Shown: positions 9,251 to 19,035, numbered from the stretch's first letter. The stretch: 64,000 nucleotides of DNA from an uncultured Devosia sp. (GCF_963517015.1 NZ_CAUQDV010000001.1:248001-312000); one strand, 5' to 3'. Numbers and translations are program-made. Notes: generated by a model not told the origin, from the letters alone.

Positions 9251-11924
9251 CGCGGAGTTTCTTCAATTGATAGAGCGCTTCGATCGCTTGTTTCGGGGTC
9301 ATTTCGTCGGGACGGACAGCATCGAGCGCAGAGTGTACCGGGTCTTTCTCAACGGGGCGTGAAGGCGGCTGATGCGCAAAAAGCGGTAAATCGTCTAGCA
9401 CGCTGGCCTTCTGGCCGGAAGAGGCGGTGCCGGCCGAGCGCTGCTCCAGCACGGTCAAAACCTGACGAGCACGGGCCAGCACCGGCTCGGGCAGGCCGGC
9501 CAGGCGGGCCACCTGAATGCCATAGGACCGGTCGGCAGCACCGGGGCCCACTTCATGCAGAAAGACGACCTCGCCCTCCCATTCGCGCACTTTCATCGTC
9601 ACGTTGCTGACCCTGGTCAGCGTCTTGGCGAGACTGGTCAGCTCGTGAAAATGGGTGGCAAAGAGCGCACGGCAGCCCGTGGTTTCATGCAGGGCTTCCA
9701 CAGCAGCCCAGGCGATGGAAAGGCCATCGAAGGTTGCGGTGCCGCGGCCGATCTCGTCGAGCACAACCAGGCTTCTGCGAGTCGCGCGGTTCAAGATAGC
9801 GGCGGTTTCGACCATTTCCACCATGAAGGTCGAGCGGCCATGGGCAATGTCGTCGCTGGCGCCAACGCGGGAGAAGACACGGTCGATGACGCCGATATGA
9901 GCCGAGGACGCCGGCACGAAGGAGCCAATCTGGGCGAGGATGGCGATCAGCGCATTCTGGCGGAGGAAGGTCGATTTACCGCCCATATTGGGGCCGGTGA
10001 CCAGCCAGAGCGCTCCACCGCCATCGGCGTCGGTGCCGGAAAGGTCGGCATCATTGGCAACAAAGCTGTGGCCCTCGGACATGACCATGTCTTCGACCAC
10101 CGGATGGCGGCCACCGTGGATGGCAAAGGCCAGAGAGTCGTCGACGTCAGGGCGAGTATAGGCGCGCGTCGCGGCGAGATGGGCCAGGGCGGTGGTGACA
10201 TCGAGTTCAGCGAGGGTATCGGCCAATTCGCGCAGGATAGTGGTGAGGCCAAGGACCTGACCGCGCAGGTGGGCGAACACAGTGAGCTCGATGCCGAGGG
10301 CGGCTTCATGGGCGCGGGCGATGCGGCCTTCGAGTTCCGCCAATTCGGTCGTGGTAAAGCGCATGGCATTGGCCATGGTCTGGCGGTGGATGAAACTCTG
10401 GCGATGCGGCTCTTCGAGCAGCTTGCCGCCATGATTGGCCGGGACTTCGACAAAATAGCCGAGAACGCCATTGTGCTTGATCTTGAGCGAGCGGACGTCG
10501 GTTTCGTCAATCAACCGGGCCTGAAGGGCCGCCACCACGGCGCGGGTTTCGCTGGCGAGCGCGCGCTCGTCGTCCAGCGTCTGGTCGTAACCCTTGCGAA
10601 CAAAGCCACCATCGCGGCTGAAGAGCGGCAGATCGTCGTCCAGCGCCACGGCCAGTTCGGAAGCCAAGGGCAGGGGTGCAGCACCCAGCGTCTTCGCAAG
10701 GCGCGCGAGAACCGGCGGAATCTCATCAAGGCGCGCGAAGTGTCCAGAAAGCGCGGATGCAGCGGCCACGGCCTTGCCAATGGCAGCCAGATCGCGCGGA
10801 CCACCGCGATCAAGCGCGAGGCGGGTCAGCGCGCGGGCGAGGTCGGGCACGGATTTGAGATCCGCGCGCAAGCGGCCGTTGAGCAGGGTGTCATTGGCCA
10901 GGAGCCCGACGGCGTCGAGCCGTGCATTGATGGCACCCGCATCGGCCAGAGGGGCGGCGAGGCGGGACGAGAGGAGACGCGAGCCTGGGGCAGTTACGGT
11001 CAAATCAATGACCTGGCGGAGCGAACCGCGCTGTTGGCCACGCTGGGTCTGGTGCAGTTCGAGACTGGCGCGAGTGGCTTGGTCGATGGCCATGTGGCGG
11101 GTGGTGCCGTCGAGAACTGGGGCGCGCAGGGCGACGCCGACACCCTTTTGCGAGTCGCGGACATAGGCGAGCACGGCCCCCAGGGCGCCACGGGCGGCGC
11201 GGGAGAGCACGCTGGGATCGAACGTGCCATCGGGGAAAGCAGCACGGAGCGCAATGGTGGCCGCCTCGCTGTCGAAGCTTTCCGGCGGCACGGCATGGGC
11301 GATGGGCGCCCAGGCGGGGGCAAAGAGGTGGCGCTCGACCAGAGCCTGCCGTGTGGCATCGGCCAGCAGCAATTCGGCCGGATCGACCCGGGCCAGTTCA
11401 TCCTGCAGCTGCTCGGCACTCAGATCGACGGTAAAGGTCTCGCCGGTCGAGACATCGGCCCAGGCAAGGGCGAAATCGGTTTCGCCATGACGCAGCATGG
11501 ACAGAGCGGCGAGGAAATTGGAGCTGCGTGCGTCGAGGTGATCGTCTTCGGTTAGCGTGCCGGCCGTGATGAGGCGGACCACATCCCGCTTGACCACTGA
11601 CTTGGCACCGCGTTTTTTTGCCTCTTTGGGATCTTCGACCTGCTCGCAGATGGCGACGCGGTGACCCAGCTTGATCAGCTTGTTGAGGTAGTCATTGGCG
11701 GCATGAATGGGCACGCCGCACATCTGGATATCCTCACCCAGATGCTTGCCGCGCTTGGTCAGAACAATGCCGAGCGCTGCCGAGGCGATCTCGGCGTCTT
11801 CGAAGAAGAGCTCGTAGAAATCGCCCATGCGATAAAAGAGCAGGTAACCGGGATTGACCGCCTTGATCTCGAAATACTGCGCCATCATGGGCGTGAGAGC
11901 GGGCTGGATCGAAGTGGGGTCCAT
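9231..11924 (-). CDS. mutS: DNA mismatch repair protein MutS
   Basis: 897-residue mismatch recognition ATPase. The mismatch-binding F-x-E is at F36/E38 (GDFYELF). The lever and clamp domains run through the middle, and the ABC ATPase has Walker A GPNMGGKST at 644-652 with Walker B LVVLDEIGRGT further on. The N-terminus before MMAQYFEIKAVNPGYLLFY is short; an ATG at residue 13 or 14 is an alternative start. It is the first gene of the mutS-glnD-murJ-trpS-usp string. Confidence 0.97.
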   Translation of the reverse strand: MDPTSIQPALTPMMAQYFEIKAVNPGYLLFYRMGDFYELFFEDAEIASAALGIVLTKRGKHLGEDIQMCGVPIHAANDYLNKLIKLGHRVAICEQVEDPKEAKKRGAKSVVKRDVVRLITAGTLTEDDHLDARSSNFLAALSMLRHGETDFALAWADVSTGETFTVDLSAEQLQDELARVDPAELLLADATRQALVERHLFAPAWAPIAHAVPPESFDSEAATIALRAAFPDGTFDPSVLSRAARGALGAVLAYVRDSQKGVGVALRAPVLDGTTRHMAIDQATRASLELHQTQRGQQRGSLRQVIDLTVTAPGSRLLSSRLAAPLADAGAINARLDAVGLLANDTLLNGRLRADLKSVPDLARALTRLALDRGGPRDLAAIGKAVAAASALSGHFARLDEIPPVLARLAKTLGAAPLPLASELAVALDDDLPLFSRDGGFVRKGYDQTLDDERALASETRAVVAALQARLIDETDVRSLKIKHNGVLGYFVEVPANHGGKLLEEPHRQSFIHRQTMANAMRFTTTELAELEGRIARAHEAALGIELTVFAHLRGQVLGLTTILRELADTLAELDVTTALAHLAATRAYTRPDVDDSLAFAIHGGRHPVVEDMVMSEGHSFVANDADLSGTDADGGGALWLVTGPNMGGKSTFLRQNALIAILAQIGSFVPASSAHIGVIDRVFSRVGASDDIAHGRSTFMVEMVETAAILNRATRRSLVVLDEIGRGTATFDGLSIAWAAVEALHETTGCRALFATHFHELTSLAKTLTRVSNVTMKVREWEGEVVFLHEVGPGAADRSYGIQVARLAGLPEPVLARARQVLTVLEQRSAGTASSGQKASVLDDLPLFAHQPPSRPVEKDPVHSALDAVRPDEMTPKQAIEALYQLKKLRDDARRS

Positions 11925-12019
11925 CAGGCACTGGGTCTCGGCAGGAAAGCCGAGACCTTAGGGCGTTCGGAAACGGAATCCAACCGGGGCCCAGGGATTT
12001 CTCCCAAGGCTTTGGCAGG

Positions 12020-12835
12020 TCAGAGGTCGCGCAGCATCGAGGCCGGTTCGACCAGCTTGCGATAGAGATGCCAGGTGGCATGGCCAAAGATCGGGATGAC
12101 CACGGCAAGGCCGACAAACAGCGGAATCGAGCCGAGGAAAAGACCGGCCCCGACGATCAAGCCCCAGGCCAGCATGGGAATGGGGTTGGCGATAACTGCC
12201 CGGAACGAGGTCTCAATGGCGACGAAGGCCCCGACATCGCGATCGAGCAGCAGCGGGAAGGCGATGACGGTGGTGCAGAGCGTGACCAGCGCAAACAGTG
12301 CGCCGAGCAGTGAGCCAACAACAAGCAGTGTCATGCCGCCGGGCTGGGTGAAGATTTGCGCCATGAGGCCGGAGAGGGTTTCGGGCGTGGACGAGCCGAA
12401 CGTGGCTTCATAAAGCGCCTGTGCTGCCGTCAGCCACAGCGTGAAGAGCACGAACAGCAAGACGCCCACGGCAGCGATGGAGCCAATGGCCGGAGACCGC
12501 AGCACTTCGAAGGCGTGGGACCAGCTGGTGTCCAGCCCCTGTTCGCGACGGCGGGAGATTTCGTAGAGCCCCAGTGCGGCGAAGGGGCCGATGAGGGCAA
12601 AGCCGCCGATCAGCGGGTAGAGCATGGGCCAGGTGTGATAGCCGTTCATCCAGACGGTCAGCACGATGCCAATGATGGGATAGATCAGCACGAGCATGAC
12701 ATAGTGGCTGGGCTTTTCGGCGAAATCGGCCACGCCTTTGCGCAACGCGTCACCGAGGTCGCCCAGACTGATCTTGTTGATCATCGGCATGTCGAGCTTG
12801 TCGCCCGCACCGGCGAGAATGTGGAAGTTGGACAT
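12020..12835 (-). CDS. DUF2189 integral membrane protein
   Basis: 271 residues with about six transmembrane segments. An internal duplication is suggested by two similar halves. Matches the DUF2189 family of predicted alphaproteobacterial membrane proteins (segments such as FALIGPFAALGLYEISRRRE). Role unknown. A strong GGAGGAA ribosome binding site precedes the ATG. It is downstream of the GH43 gene of the xylose locus but separated by 136 bp containing a hairpin, so probably a separate unit. Confidence 0.82.
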   Translation of the reverse strand: MSNFHILAGAGDKLDMPMINKISLGDLGDALRKGVADFAEKPSHYVMLVLIYPIIGIVLTVWMNGYHTWPMLYPLIGGFALIGPFAALGLYEISRRREQGLDTSWSHAFEVLRSPAIGSIAAVGVLLFVLFTLWLTAAQALYEATFGSSTPETLSGLMAQIFTQPGGMTLLVVGSLLGALFALVTLCTTVIAFPLLLDRDVGAFVAIETSFRAVIANPIPMLAWGLIVGAGLFLGSIPLFVGLAVVIPIFGHATWHLYRKLVEPASMLRDL

Positions 12836-12928
12836 GGCGTATTCCTCCGTTTCAGGAGATCACCATTCCGCGCCAAGCCGCCCCGATGCCCATTCGCGAA
12901 ACCGCGACCGCAACGGACAGGAGACTAG

Positions 12929-12957
12929 ACCAGGTGCGACAGCTTGTCGCCCCTGGT
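12929..12957. other. Stem-loop between the GH43 gene and the DUF2189 gene
   Basis: Nested inverted repeat: outer arms ACCAGG / CCTGGT and inner arms GCGACA / TGTCGC around a 3-base loop. It lies 15 bp beyond the GH43 stop. No T tract follows, so it may be a weak or Rho-assisted end of the xylose operon rather than a classic terminator. Confidence 0.5.
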
Positions 12958-12971
12958 CGGGTAAACGTGAT

Positions 12972-14579
12972 TTAGACCTCGTAACGATCGCTGGGGTGCT
13001 CGACCGGGCGATAGAGGAAATAGTCGAAGTCGGCATGAAGCGCCGTGCCGTTGAGATCGCTGGCGGCGACGCCAACAAAAGCGCCGGTGAAGCTGCCGTG
13101 CGCCTGATGGCCACCGCATTCGTCTGAAAGCAGGGAAGCATCGAGCACCGGGCCGATGGGCGTCAGCTCCTCGCCCTCCATGGCATAGAAGAATTGCAGC
13201 TTTTTTCCGCGGATGGTCAGCGCCAGCCTGACCTTGCCTTGATTGGAAATCTGCACCGGCTCGGAAATCCTGAGATTGCCATCGGGCCAGGACGCTTCCG
13301 AATTCATCAGCAGCAGTTCGCGCTGGCCATCGGCATGGGCAGTGATGGTGAGATAGAAGAAATTGTAGCGCGAGTAGTAGGCCGTGAGGCCGGCGAACTG
13401 GCGTTCGTCGGTCGGCGAGAAATCGACGACGGTTTCGGCGTCATAGGAGAAATGGGTCTGGCGACGTGCGACCAGCGCCTGCTCGAACCAGGAGCCGATC
13501 GACTCACGTCCGATGAGACGCAGCTTGCCGCCAGTCAGCTCGAAAATCCGTTCCGGTTCCGGCGTGCGGAGCCACTGGAAATCCTTGTGCAGCGCGCCGT
13601 CGAATGCGTAGCGCTGCTCCGCCCAGTATTTGATCTCGTCCCGAATGCCAGGCACTTCGACATGAAGCGACGGAACAGGGCCGTGTTTCACGTGAATCCA
13701 GCCGTCTTCGGTCCATTCGGCTTCCTGGATGGCCGTTTCGCGGCCCAGCACGCAGCGGCGTTCTTGGGTCGTCGGGCGGCCGGTGAGATGCACCAGATAG
13801 GTCTTGCCCTCGCGCGTTTCCACCAAGTCGCCGTGCCCGGCGCGCTGCAGGGCGGCAAAGGGCGCGTCCTTCGACGTCAGGATATGCTTGTCGGGATGAG
13901 TTTCGTAGGGACCCCAGATGTCACGCGAACGCGCGAACGTCACTGCGTGGTCGTATGCCGTGCCGCCCTCTGCCGTCAGCAAGTAATACCATCCATTGCG
14001 CTTGTAGAGATGGGGACCTTCGACCAGCTTGAGGTCCGTGCCTTGGTAGATATTCTTGCGCGGACCCACCAGTTTTCCGGCCTTCGGATCGAACTCCTGC
14101 AGGGCAATGCCGGCAAACTTCAGCGGCCGCGTGCGGTGGTCCCACATCATGTTGACGAACCATTTTTTGCCGTCGTCATCGTGGAACAGGCTCGGGTCAA
14201 AGCCCGAGGAATTGACATAGACCGGATCGGACCAAGGGCCCTCGATGCTGTCGGCCGTGACGATGTAGTTGTGCGCGTCCTTGAACGAGCCGTCCTTGCG
14301 CTTGACGTCGGTATAGACCAGCCAGAATTTTTCGCCGTCGTGGGTCAGGCAGGGCGCCCAGACGCCGCAGCTATCGGGATCTCCGCGCATGTCGAGCTGC
14401 GCCTTGCGGGTCAGCGGGCGGGTGACCAGCTCCCAGTTTGCGAGGTCCTTGCTGTGATGGATCTGCACGCCCGGAAACCATTCGAAGGTCGAGGTGGCGA
14501 TGTAATAGTCATCTCCTACCCGCAGGATGGACGGGTCCGGGTTGAAGCCGGGCAGGATGGGATTGGTGATCTGGGGCAT
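12972..14579 (-). CDS. Glycoside hydrolase family 43 beta-xylosidase
   Basis: 535 residues with an N-terminal five-blade GH43 propeller (about 1-310) and a C-terminal beta-sandwich. Predicted to release xylose from short xylo-oligosaccharides. Catalytic residues seen in their family contexts: D15 (FNPDPS), D128 (GFDPSLF) and acid E187 (VEGPHLY), close to the numbering of the well-studied SXA xylosidase. No signal peptide, so it acts in the cytoplasm on imported oligosaccharides. GAGGAGG ribosome binding site 5 bases before the ATG. Last gene of the lacI-type/xylB/xylA/VOC run. It contains one copy of the 14-base repeated word at 13685. Confidence 0.93.
   Translation of the reverse strand: MPQITNPILPGFNPDPSILRVGDDYYIATSTFEWFPGVQIHHSKDLANWELVTRPLTRKAQLDMRGDPDSCGVWAPCLTHDGEKFWLVYTDVKRKDGSFKDAHNYIVTADSIEGPWSDPVYVNSSGFDPSLFHDDDGKKWFVNMMWDHRTRPLKFAGIALQEFDPKAGKLVGPRKNIYQGTDLKLVEGPHLYKRNGWYYLLTAEGGTAYDHAVTFARSRDIWGPYETHPDKHILTSKDAPFAALQRAGHGDLVETREGKTYLVHLTGRPTTQERRCVLGRETAIQEAEWTEDGWIHVKHGPVPSLHVEVPGIRDEIKYWAEQRYAFDGALHKDFQWLRTPEPERIFELTGGKLRLIGRESIGSWFEQALVARRQTHFSYDAETVVDFSPTDERQFAGLTAYYSRYNFFYLTITAHADGQRELLLMNSEASWPDGNLRISEPVQISNQGKVRLALTIRGKKLQFFYAMEGEELTPIGPVLDASLLSDECGGHQAHGSFTGAFVGVAASDLNGTALHADFDYFLYRPVEHPSDRYEV
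13685..13698 (+). repeat. Repeated word GTTTCACGTGAATC, exact copy 1
   Basis: Lies inside the GH43 coding region, read there as I-H-V-K. One of six exact copies in the window (see also 20904, 21711, 28439, 34850, 49639). Confidence 0.85.
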
Positions 14580-14610
14580 ATGTCCTCCTCAGGATGCCGC
14601 TCGGCTGCGC

Positions 14611-15021
14611 TCAGGATGAACCCGGCGCGCCGTTGACCTCGATGACATTGCGATCGGGGTCCATGAGATAGAGTTGGGGAAAGCCTGCCATGCCCTGACG
14701 CTTGAGGATCATTCGAAAGGGGTCATCCGTCTCGGCCTCGGCGTTGAACCCCATGGCCTCGGCATGGCTGACAAATCCTTCGAAATCGTCGGTGCGAAAG
14801 GCGAAATGAACATCGTCATTGTCCACCGGCCGCGTGCGGAAAGTGCCGGGCGGGTAGACCGTCAGGTGAATCTGGAGCGAGCCCACTCCGAGCCAGAGGC
14901 CCGGAATGGAAAAAGGTGGCCGCTCGATGGGCATCAGACCAAACAGGTCCTGATAGAACCGTCCCGAGCGGTCGAGGTCGGTGACGATTACGGCTACATG
15001 GTGCAGGGCAATCGTCACCAT
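14611..15021 (-). CDS. VOC/glyoxalase-fold protein in the xylose operon
   Basis: 136-residue single vicinal-oxygen-chelate domain: TIALHHVAVIVTDLDRSGRFY at the N-terminus and a C-terminal segment NVIEVNG supplying a likely metal-binding glutamate. Substrate not recognisable. A GTG three codons upstream (15030) overlaps the xylA stop as GTGA and is an equally good coupled start; the ATG gives the normal family N-terminus. Its position between xylA and the xylosidase gene suggests a role in sugar catabolism or aldehyde detoxification, but that is inference. Confidence 0.78.
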   Translation of the reverse strand: MVTIALHHVAVIVTDLDRSGRFYQDLFGLMPIERPPFSIPGLWLGVGSLQIHLTVYPPGTFRTRPVDNDDVHFAFRTDDFEGFVSHAEAMGFNAEAETDDPFRMILKRQGMAGFPQLYLMDPDRNVIEVNGAPGSS

Positions 15022-15026
15022 GGCGA

Positions 15027-16334
15027 TCACACGAACCGGTTGACCAGATTTTCGAGATATTCCTGGCGGCCCGAGCGCGGCTGGGGGTTGATGCCATCGG
15101 CATGAACCTTGTCGGCGATGTCAGCCAGGCTGAGCTTCTTGTCCAGGATGTCCTTGCCAAGGCCCTGGTTCCAGCCGGCGTAGCGGGTGTCGAGATTCTT
15201 GTCGAACTCGCCATCGGCGATCAGGGCAGCTGCACCCTTGAGGCCGCGAGCCAGGACATCGAGCCCACCGACGTGACCATAGAGCAGGTCAGCCGGATCG
15301 AGTGACTGGCGGCGCACCTTGGCGTCGAAGTTGAAGCCGCCCTTGCCGAGGCCACCTTGCTTCAGGATGTAGTAAAAGGCCAAAGCCATTTCGCCGGGAT
15401 TGTTGGGGAAGTGATCGGTATCCCAGCCGGACTGCAGGTCGTTGCGATTGGCATCGACCGAGCCGAGCATGCCCAGCGAGGAGGCAACGGCCAGTTCGTG
15501 CTCGAAGCTATGGCCGGCGAGGAAAGCGTGGCCGACCTCGATATTGCATTTCACATGCTTTTCGAGACCATAGCGCTGGAGGAAACCAAACACCGTCGCG
15601 ACGTCATAGTCATACTGGTGCTTGCTGGGTTCCTGCGGCTTGGGCTCGATCAGGATCTGGCCCTTAAAGCCGATCTTTTCGGCATGCTCGATGACGAGAT
15701 GCAGGAAGCGGGCCATCTGGTCCTGCTCTTGGCCGAAATTGGTGTTGAGCAGGGTTTCATAGCCCTCGCGGCCGCCCCAGAGCACATAGTTCTCGCCGCC
15801 CAGTTCGTGGGTCAGCTCGAGCACATTCTTTACTTGGCCGGCAGCATAGGCGAAGACTTCCGGATCGGGATTTGTCGCAGCACCAGCCATGTAGCGGCGG
15901 TTGGAGAAGAGATTGGCCGTGCCCCAAAGGAGCTTGGTGCGCTGGCTCTGCATCTTCTTTGCAAAGATGTCGCCGATGGCACGGACGTTCTTGTTGCTTT
16001 CGGCGAGGGTGTCGCCTTCGGGGGCGATGTCCACATCGTGGAAGCAGAAGAAGGGGACGTCGATCAGGTCGAAGAATTCGAAGGCGACGTCGGCCTTGAG
16101 CTTTGCGCCCTCCATGCCCTTGTCATACCAGGGGCGGTCGTAGGTGCGGCCGCCGAAGGGGTCGGTGCCTTCTTGGGCGAAGGTGTGCCAATAGGCGATT
16201 GCGGGGCGGATGTGGTCTTCCATGCGCTTGCCGTCGACCAGCTCGTCCTTGTTGTAATGGCGATAGGCCAAGGGATTGGTGCTGGCCTCTCCCTCGAACT
16301 TGACCTGGGAAAGTCCCTTAAAGAAATCCGTCAC
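15027..16334 (-). CDS. xylA: Xylose isomerase
   Basis: 435-residue metal-dependent D-xylose to D-xylulose isomerase of the longer (class II) type. Family segments are clear: FCFHDVDIAPEG with the catalytic histidine, YVLWGGREGYETLLNT, and LIEPKPQEPSKHQYDYD with metal ligands. It starts at GTG, overlapping the xylB stop (GTGA), so the two are translationally coupled. With xylB it forms the isomerase route into the pentose phosphate pathway. Confidence 0.97.
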   Translation of the reverse strand: MTDFFKGLSQVKFEGEASTNPLAYRHYNKDELVDGKRMEDHIRPAIAYWHTFAQEGTDPFGGRTYDRPWYDKGMEGAKLKADVAFEFFDLIDVPFFCFHDVDIAPEGDTLAESNKNVRAIGDIFAKKMQSQRTKLLWGTANLFSNRRYMAGAATNPDPEVFAYAAGQVKNVLELTHELGGENYVLWGGREGYETLLNTNFGQEQDQMARFLHLVIEHAEKIGFKGQILIEPKPQEPSKHQYDYDVATVFGFLQRYGLEKHVKCNIEVGHAFLAGHSFEHELAVASSLGMLGSVDANRNDLQSGWDTDHFPNNPGEMALAFYYILKQGGLGKGGFNFDAKVRRQSLDPADLLYGHVGGLDVLARGLKGAAALIADGEFDKNLDTRYAGWNQGLGKDILDKKLSLADIADKVHADGINPQPRSGRQEYLENLVNRFV

Positions 16335-17791
16335 TTACGTGCCTCCTCGATGGCGGGGTAGAGTGCGCGATAGCGCGCATATTGGTCGGAATAGGCGGAA
16401 GACAGCGCCCTGTCGGGGGCGATGACCGTCTTGATGGGCGGCATGGTCATCACCGATTGGGGTGACGCGCCTTCCGCTGCACAGAGCGCAAGGCGGGCCG
16501 CGCCGAGCGCGCCGCCGAAGTCGCCGTCGGCAGGAACAGAGATTTCCATGTCGAGATTGGTGGCGATCATTCGCAGCCAGAGGCTGGATTTTGACCCGCC
16601 ACCCACCGCAAGCATGCTCGACATCTTCGTGCCGGCAGCTTGCAGAACGCTTTGGCAATCGCGGAAGGCGAAGGTCACGCCCTCCATCACCGCCTGGGCG
16701 AGCTTGGCTGTGTCGGTCGATTGGCTGAGACCGGTGAAGGAACCGCGGGCAGCGGCATTGTTATGCGGCGTGCGTTCGCCCGAGAGATAAGGGAGGAAAA
16801 TTTCCTCGCCCGGGCCATTGAACTGACGCTCGGCGGCACCGGCGAGCTCGGCCTGTTTCTGGCCTGTGATGCGCGAGAGCCAGTTGAGCGAATCGGTCGC
16901 CGAGAGGATGACGCCCATCTGGTGCCAGGTGTCGGGAATGGCGTGGCAGAAGGCATGGACCGCGCCCTCGGTATTGGGACGGAACTTGTCATTGGAGACA
17001 AAGATCACGCCCGACGTGCCGAGCGAGACAAAACCTTCGCCAGGGCGGATGGCGCCGATGCCACAAGCGGCGCCGGCATTATCACCGGCACCGCCGGCGA
17101 CCACGACATTGCCCATGCCCCAGCGTTGGGCGAGGTCGGATTTGAGCGTGCCGGAAACTTCCGAGCCTTCGACAAGGCGCGGCATGTGCGAACGGCCAAG
17201 ACCCGTCAGCGCCAAGAGCTCGTCAGACCAGTCGCGCTTGGCGACGTCGAGCCAGAGCGTGCCGGCGGCGTCGCTCATATCCTCGACATATTCGCCGGTC
17301 AGCAGCAGGCGAACATAGGCCTTGGGGAGCAGGACCTTTTCGATCTTCTCGAAAATCTGCGGCTCATGCTTGCGGACCCAGGCGATCTTGGGCGCGGTGA
17401 AGCCGGGGGCAGCGATATTGCCGGCGATCTGGCGAAGCGAAGGGAGCGCCTCTTCCATTTCGCGACATTCATTGGCCGAGCGGCCATCGTTCCAGAGAAT
17501 GGCGGGGCGCAGGACCTCGTCATTGCGGCCAAGCAGCGTCGCGCCATGCATGTGACCGGAGAGGCCGATGCCGCGGACTTTGGCCAGCTCATTGCCATGA
17601 GTGGCCTTGAGCTTGTCGATGGCCTCAAGGGTTGCCTTCCACCAGTCGGCGGGATTTTGCTCGGACCAGCCGGGATGGGGCCGGACTGGCTCCACAGCTG
17701 CCGCAGAGGCTTCACCCAACGCGCGGCCATGCGCATCGATCAGCAGCGCCTTGACGCCGGAAGTACCAATATCAATACCAAGATAAGTCAT
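16331..17791 (-). CDS. xylB: Xylulokinase
   Basis: 486-residue FGGY-family kinase phosphorylating D-xylulose. N-terminal phosphate-binding motif YLGIDIGTSGVKALLID; sugar-binding segment GLSGHMHG; C-terminal adenosine motif with GGGSKSSLW. Second gene of the operon, 79 bp after the LacI-type regulator and overlapping xylA. No xylose ABC transporter gene is present next to it. Confidence 0.97.
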   Translation of the reverse strand: MTYLGIDIGTSGVKALLIDAHGRALGEASAAAVEPVRPHPGWSEQNPADWWKATLEAIDKLKATHGNELAKVRGIGLSGHMHGATLLGRNDEVLRPAILWNDGRSANECREMEEALPSLRQIAGNIAAPGFTAPKIAWVRKHEPQIFEKIEKVLLPKAYVRLLLTGEYVEDMSDAAGTLWLDVAKRDWSDELLALTGLGRSHMPRLVEGSEVSGTLKSDLAQRWGMGNVVVAGGAGDNAGAACGIGAIRPGEGFVSLGTSGVIFVSNDKFRPNTEGAVHAFCHAIPDTWHQMGVILSATDSLNWLSRITGQKQAELAGAAERQFNGPGEEIFLPYLSGERTPHNNAAARGSFTGLSQSTDTAKLAQAVMEGVTFAFRDCQSVLQAAGTKMSSMLAVGGGSKSSLWLRMIATNLDMEISVPADGDFGGALGAARLALCAAEGASPQSVMTMPPIKTVIAPDRALSSAYSDQYARYRALYPAIEEARK

Positions 17792-17870
17792 GAGGCACGT
17801 ACCTCAATTTCGGATAGGCGAAACATAGCGTAGTCCTCCCAACACCGCCATTGTCGTGATAGGCGATTTT

Positions 17871-18932
17871 CTAACGCAAATTGTCGCGCAGGAAAATCCC
17901 GATTTCAATGGGATTGATGTCGCCCAATTGGCGGCCCCCGAGTGCCAAAGTGCGCGCAGCCGCAATGGCCTCGCGAATTTCGCCATCGGGGTTCTGGTCC
18001 AGAATCAAGTCGATGGCGCCCGACTGCAGCCCGCGCCGCGTCGGCTCGGTCAGCTCATGGGCGATGACGCGAATCTGACCGGCGCGCGACGAAGCATCGA
18101 GGGCTGCAACGAGCCCGGCATTGCCGGCGCCCAGATTATAGAGGCCGGCAAGATCGGGGTACCGGTTCAGCAGATCGCCGATGATGACCTGGGTTTCGCC
18201 ACGCTCATCGTGACCTTCCACCGGGCCGATGATGTCGATCCGGGGAAATTCCTCCGTAAGGACATCGCGAAACCCGGCCAGGCGATCAGCATGGTCGCGC
18301 AGGTGGAGCGAACCGGCAATAACGGCTATCTTGCCGCCCTGGGGCAGGAAGCGTCCCATCAGCGAGGCGGCGGTACGGCCGGCCGCGACATTGTCGATGC
18401 CGATGAAATGGCGGCGCTGCGTGCCGGGCAGGTCGGAGACGAGTGTCATCACGGCGATGCCGTTGCGACTGGCATTGTCCACGGCGTCGCGCACGGAGGC
18501 CTCGTCGCTGGCCACCACGATCGCGCAGTCGCAATGGCGTTGATCGAGCGCATCGAGGCTTTGCGCCAGGGCCTGGCCATCCAGTGCCCGGACGCGACGG
18601 ATCTCGAGGTGAATGCGATCGGTCAGAGCCGGCCCCAGCCGCCGGTCGACAGCATCGGCGAGGCTGGCCATGAATTCATTGGAGCCGTCCGGAATGATGA
18701 AGGTGAATTTGAGATCGCGGGCGCGGGCAAGAAGCGAAGCGCCGAGGTCGCGCTGAAAGCCGATCTCGGCGATGGCGGCCTCGACCTTTTCGACCGTCTG
18801 GGCGCGGACGCCGGGCCGGCCGTTGAGGACGCGATCCACCGTGGCGAGCGAAACGCCTGCGGTCCTCGCCACGTCATGAACTGTGGCGCGGCGCTTCAAA
18901 CCGATCTCGTCCACATTGCGTCCTTCTGCCAT
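17871..18932 (-). CDS. LacI-family transcriptional regulator of the xylose locus
   Basis: 353 residues: LacI helix-turn-helix at about 10-55 (TVHDVARTAGVSLATVDRVLNG) and a periplasmic-binding-protein-like sugar sensor domain to the C-terminus. Likely senses xylose or a related pentose and controls the xylBA-VOC-GH43 genes downstream and the divergent aldose epimerase; the ligand is an inference from position. I use the ATG at MAEGRN rather than a TTG four codons earlier. The 103-bp gap to the epimerase gene should hold both promoters and the operator. Confidence 0.9.
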   Translation of the reverse strand: MAEGRNVDEIGLKRRATVHDVARTAGVSLATVDRVLNGRPGVRAQTVEKVEAAIAEIGFQRDLGASLLARARDLKFTFIIPDGSNEFMASLADAVDRRLGPALTDRIHLEIRRVRALDGQALAQSLDALDQRHCDCAIVVASDEASVRDAVDNASRNGIAVMTLVSDLPGTQRRHFIGIDNVAAGRTAASLMGRFLPQGGKIAVIAGSLHLRDHADRLAGFRDVLTEEFPRIDIIGPVEGHDERGETQVIIGDLLNRYPDLAGLYNLGAGNAGLVAALDASSRAGQIRVIAHELTEPTRRGLQSGAIDLILDQNPDGEIREAIAAARTLALGGRQLGDINPIEIGIFLRDNLR

Positions 18933-19035
18933 TGTTTCGCGCAAGCTTCGGCAGGTGAAGGCAAAAGGTCAAGTGCGACATTGCAGAGCCGCCTCCAGGC
19001 GCGCTACAGCTTGCCGGGTTCATGAGGAGGGCAGT
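18933..19035. promoter_or_regulatory. Divergent control region of the xylose regulator and aldose epimerase
   Basis: 103 bp between two divergent start codons. It must contain promoters for both directions and probably the LacI-type operator. I see no long perfect palindrome here. The plus-strand end holds a strong GAGGAGG ribosome binding site for the epimerase (19024-19030). Confidence 0.5.

Noticed and set aside
9555..11555. 666-codon open frame on the plus strand opposite mutS
   Set aside because: It is an antisense shadow of mutS, whose domains and catalytic motifs are complete. GC-rich codon use often leaves long open frames on the other strand. No ribosome binding site or family pattern was seen.
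14585..14618. Short direct repeat CTCAGGATG before the VOC stop
   Set aside because: Two 9-base copies 21 bp apart, probably a remnant of a common GCTCAGGATGA-type repeat; too short to call as a separate element.
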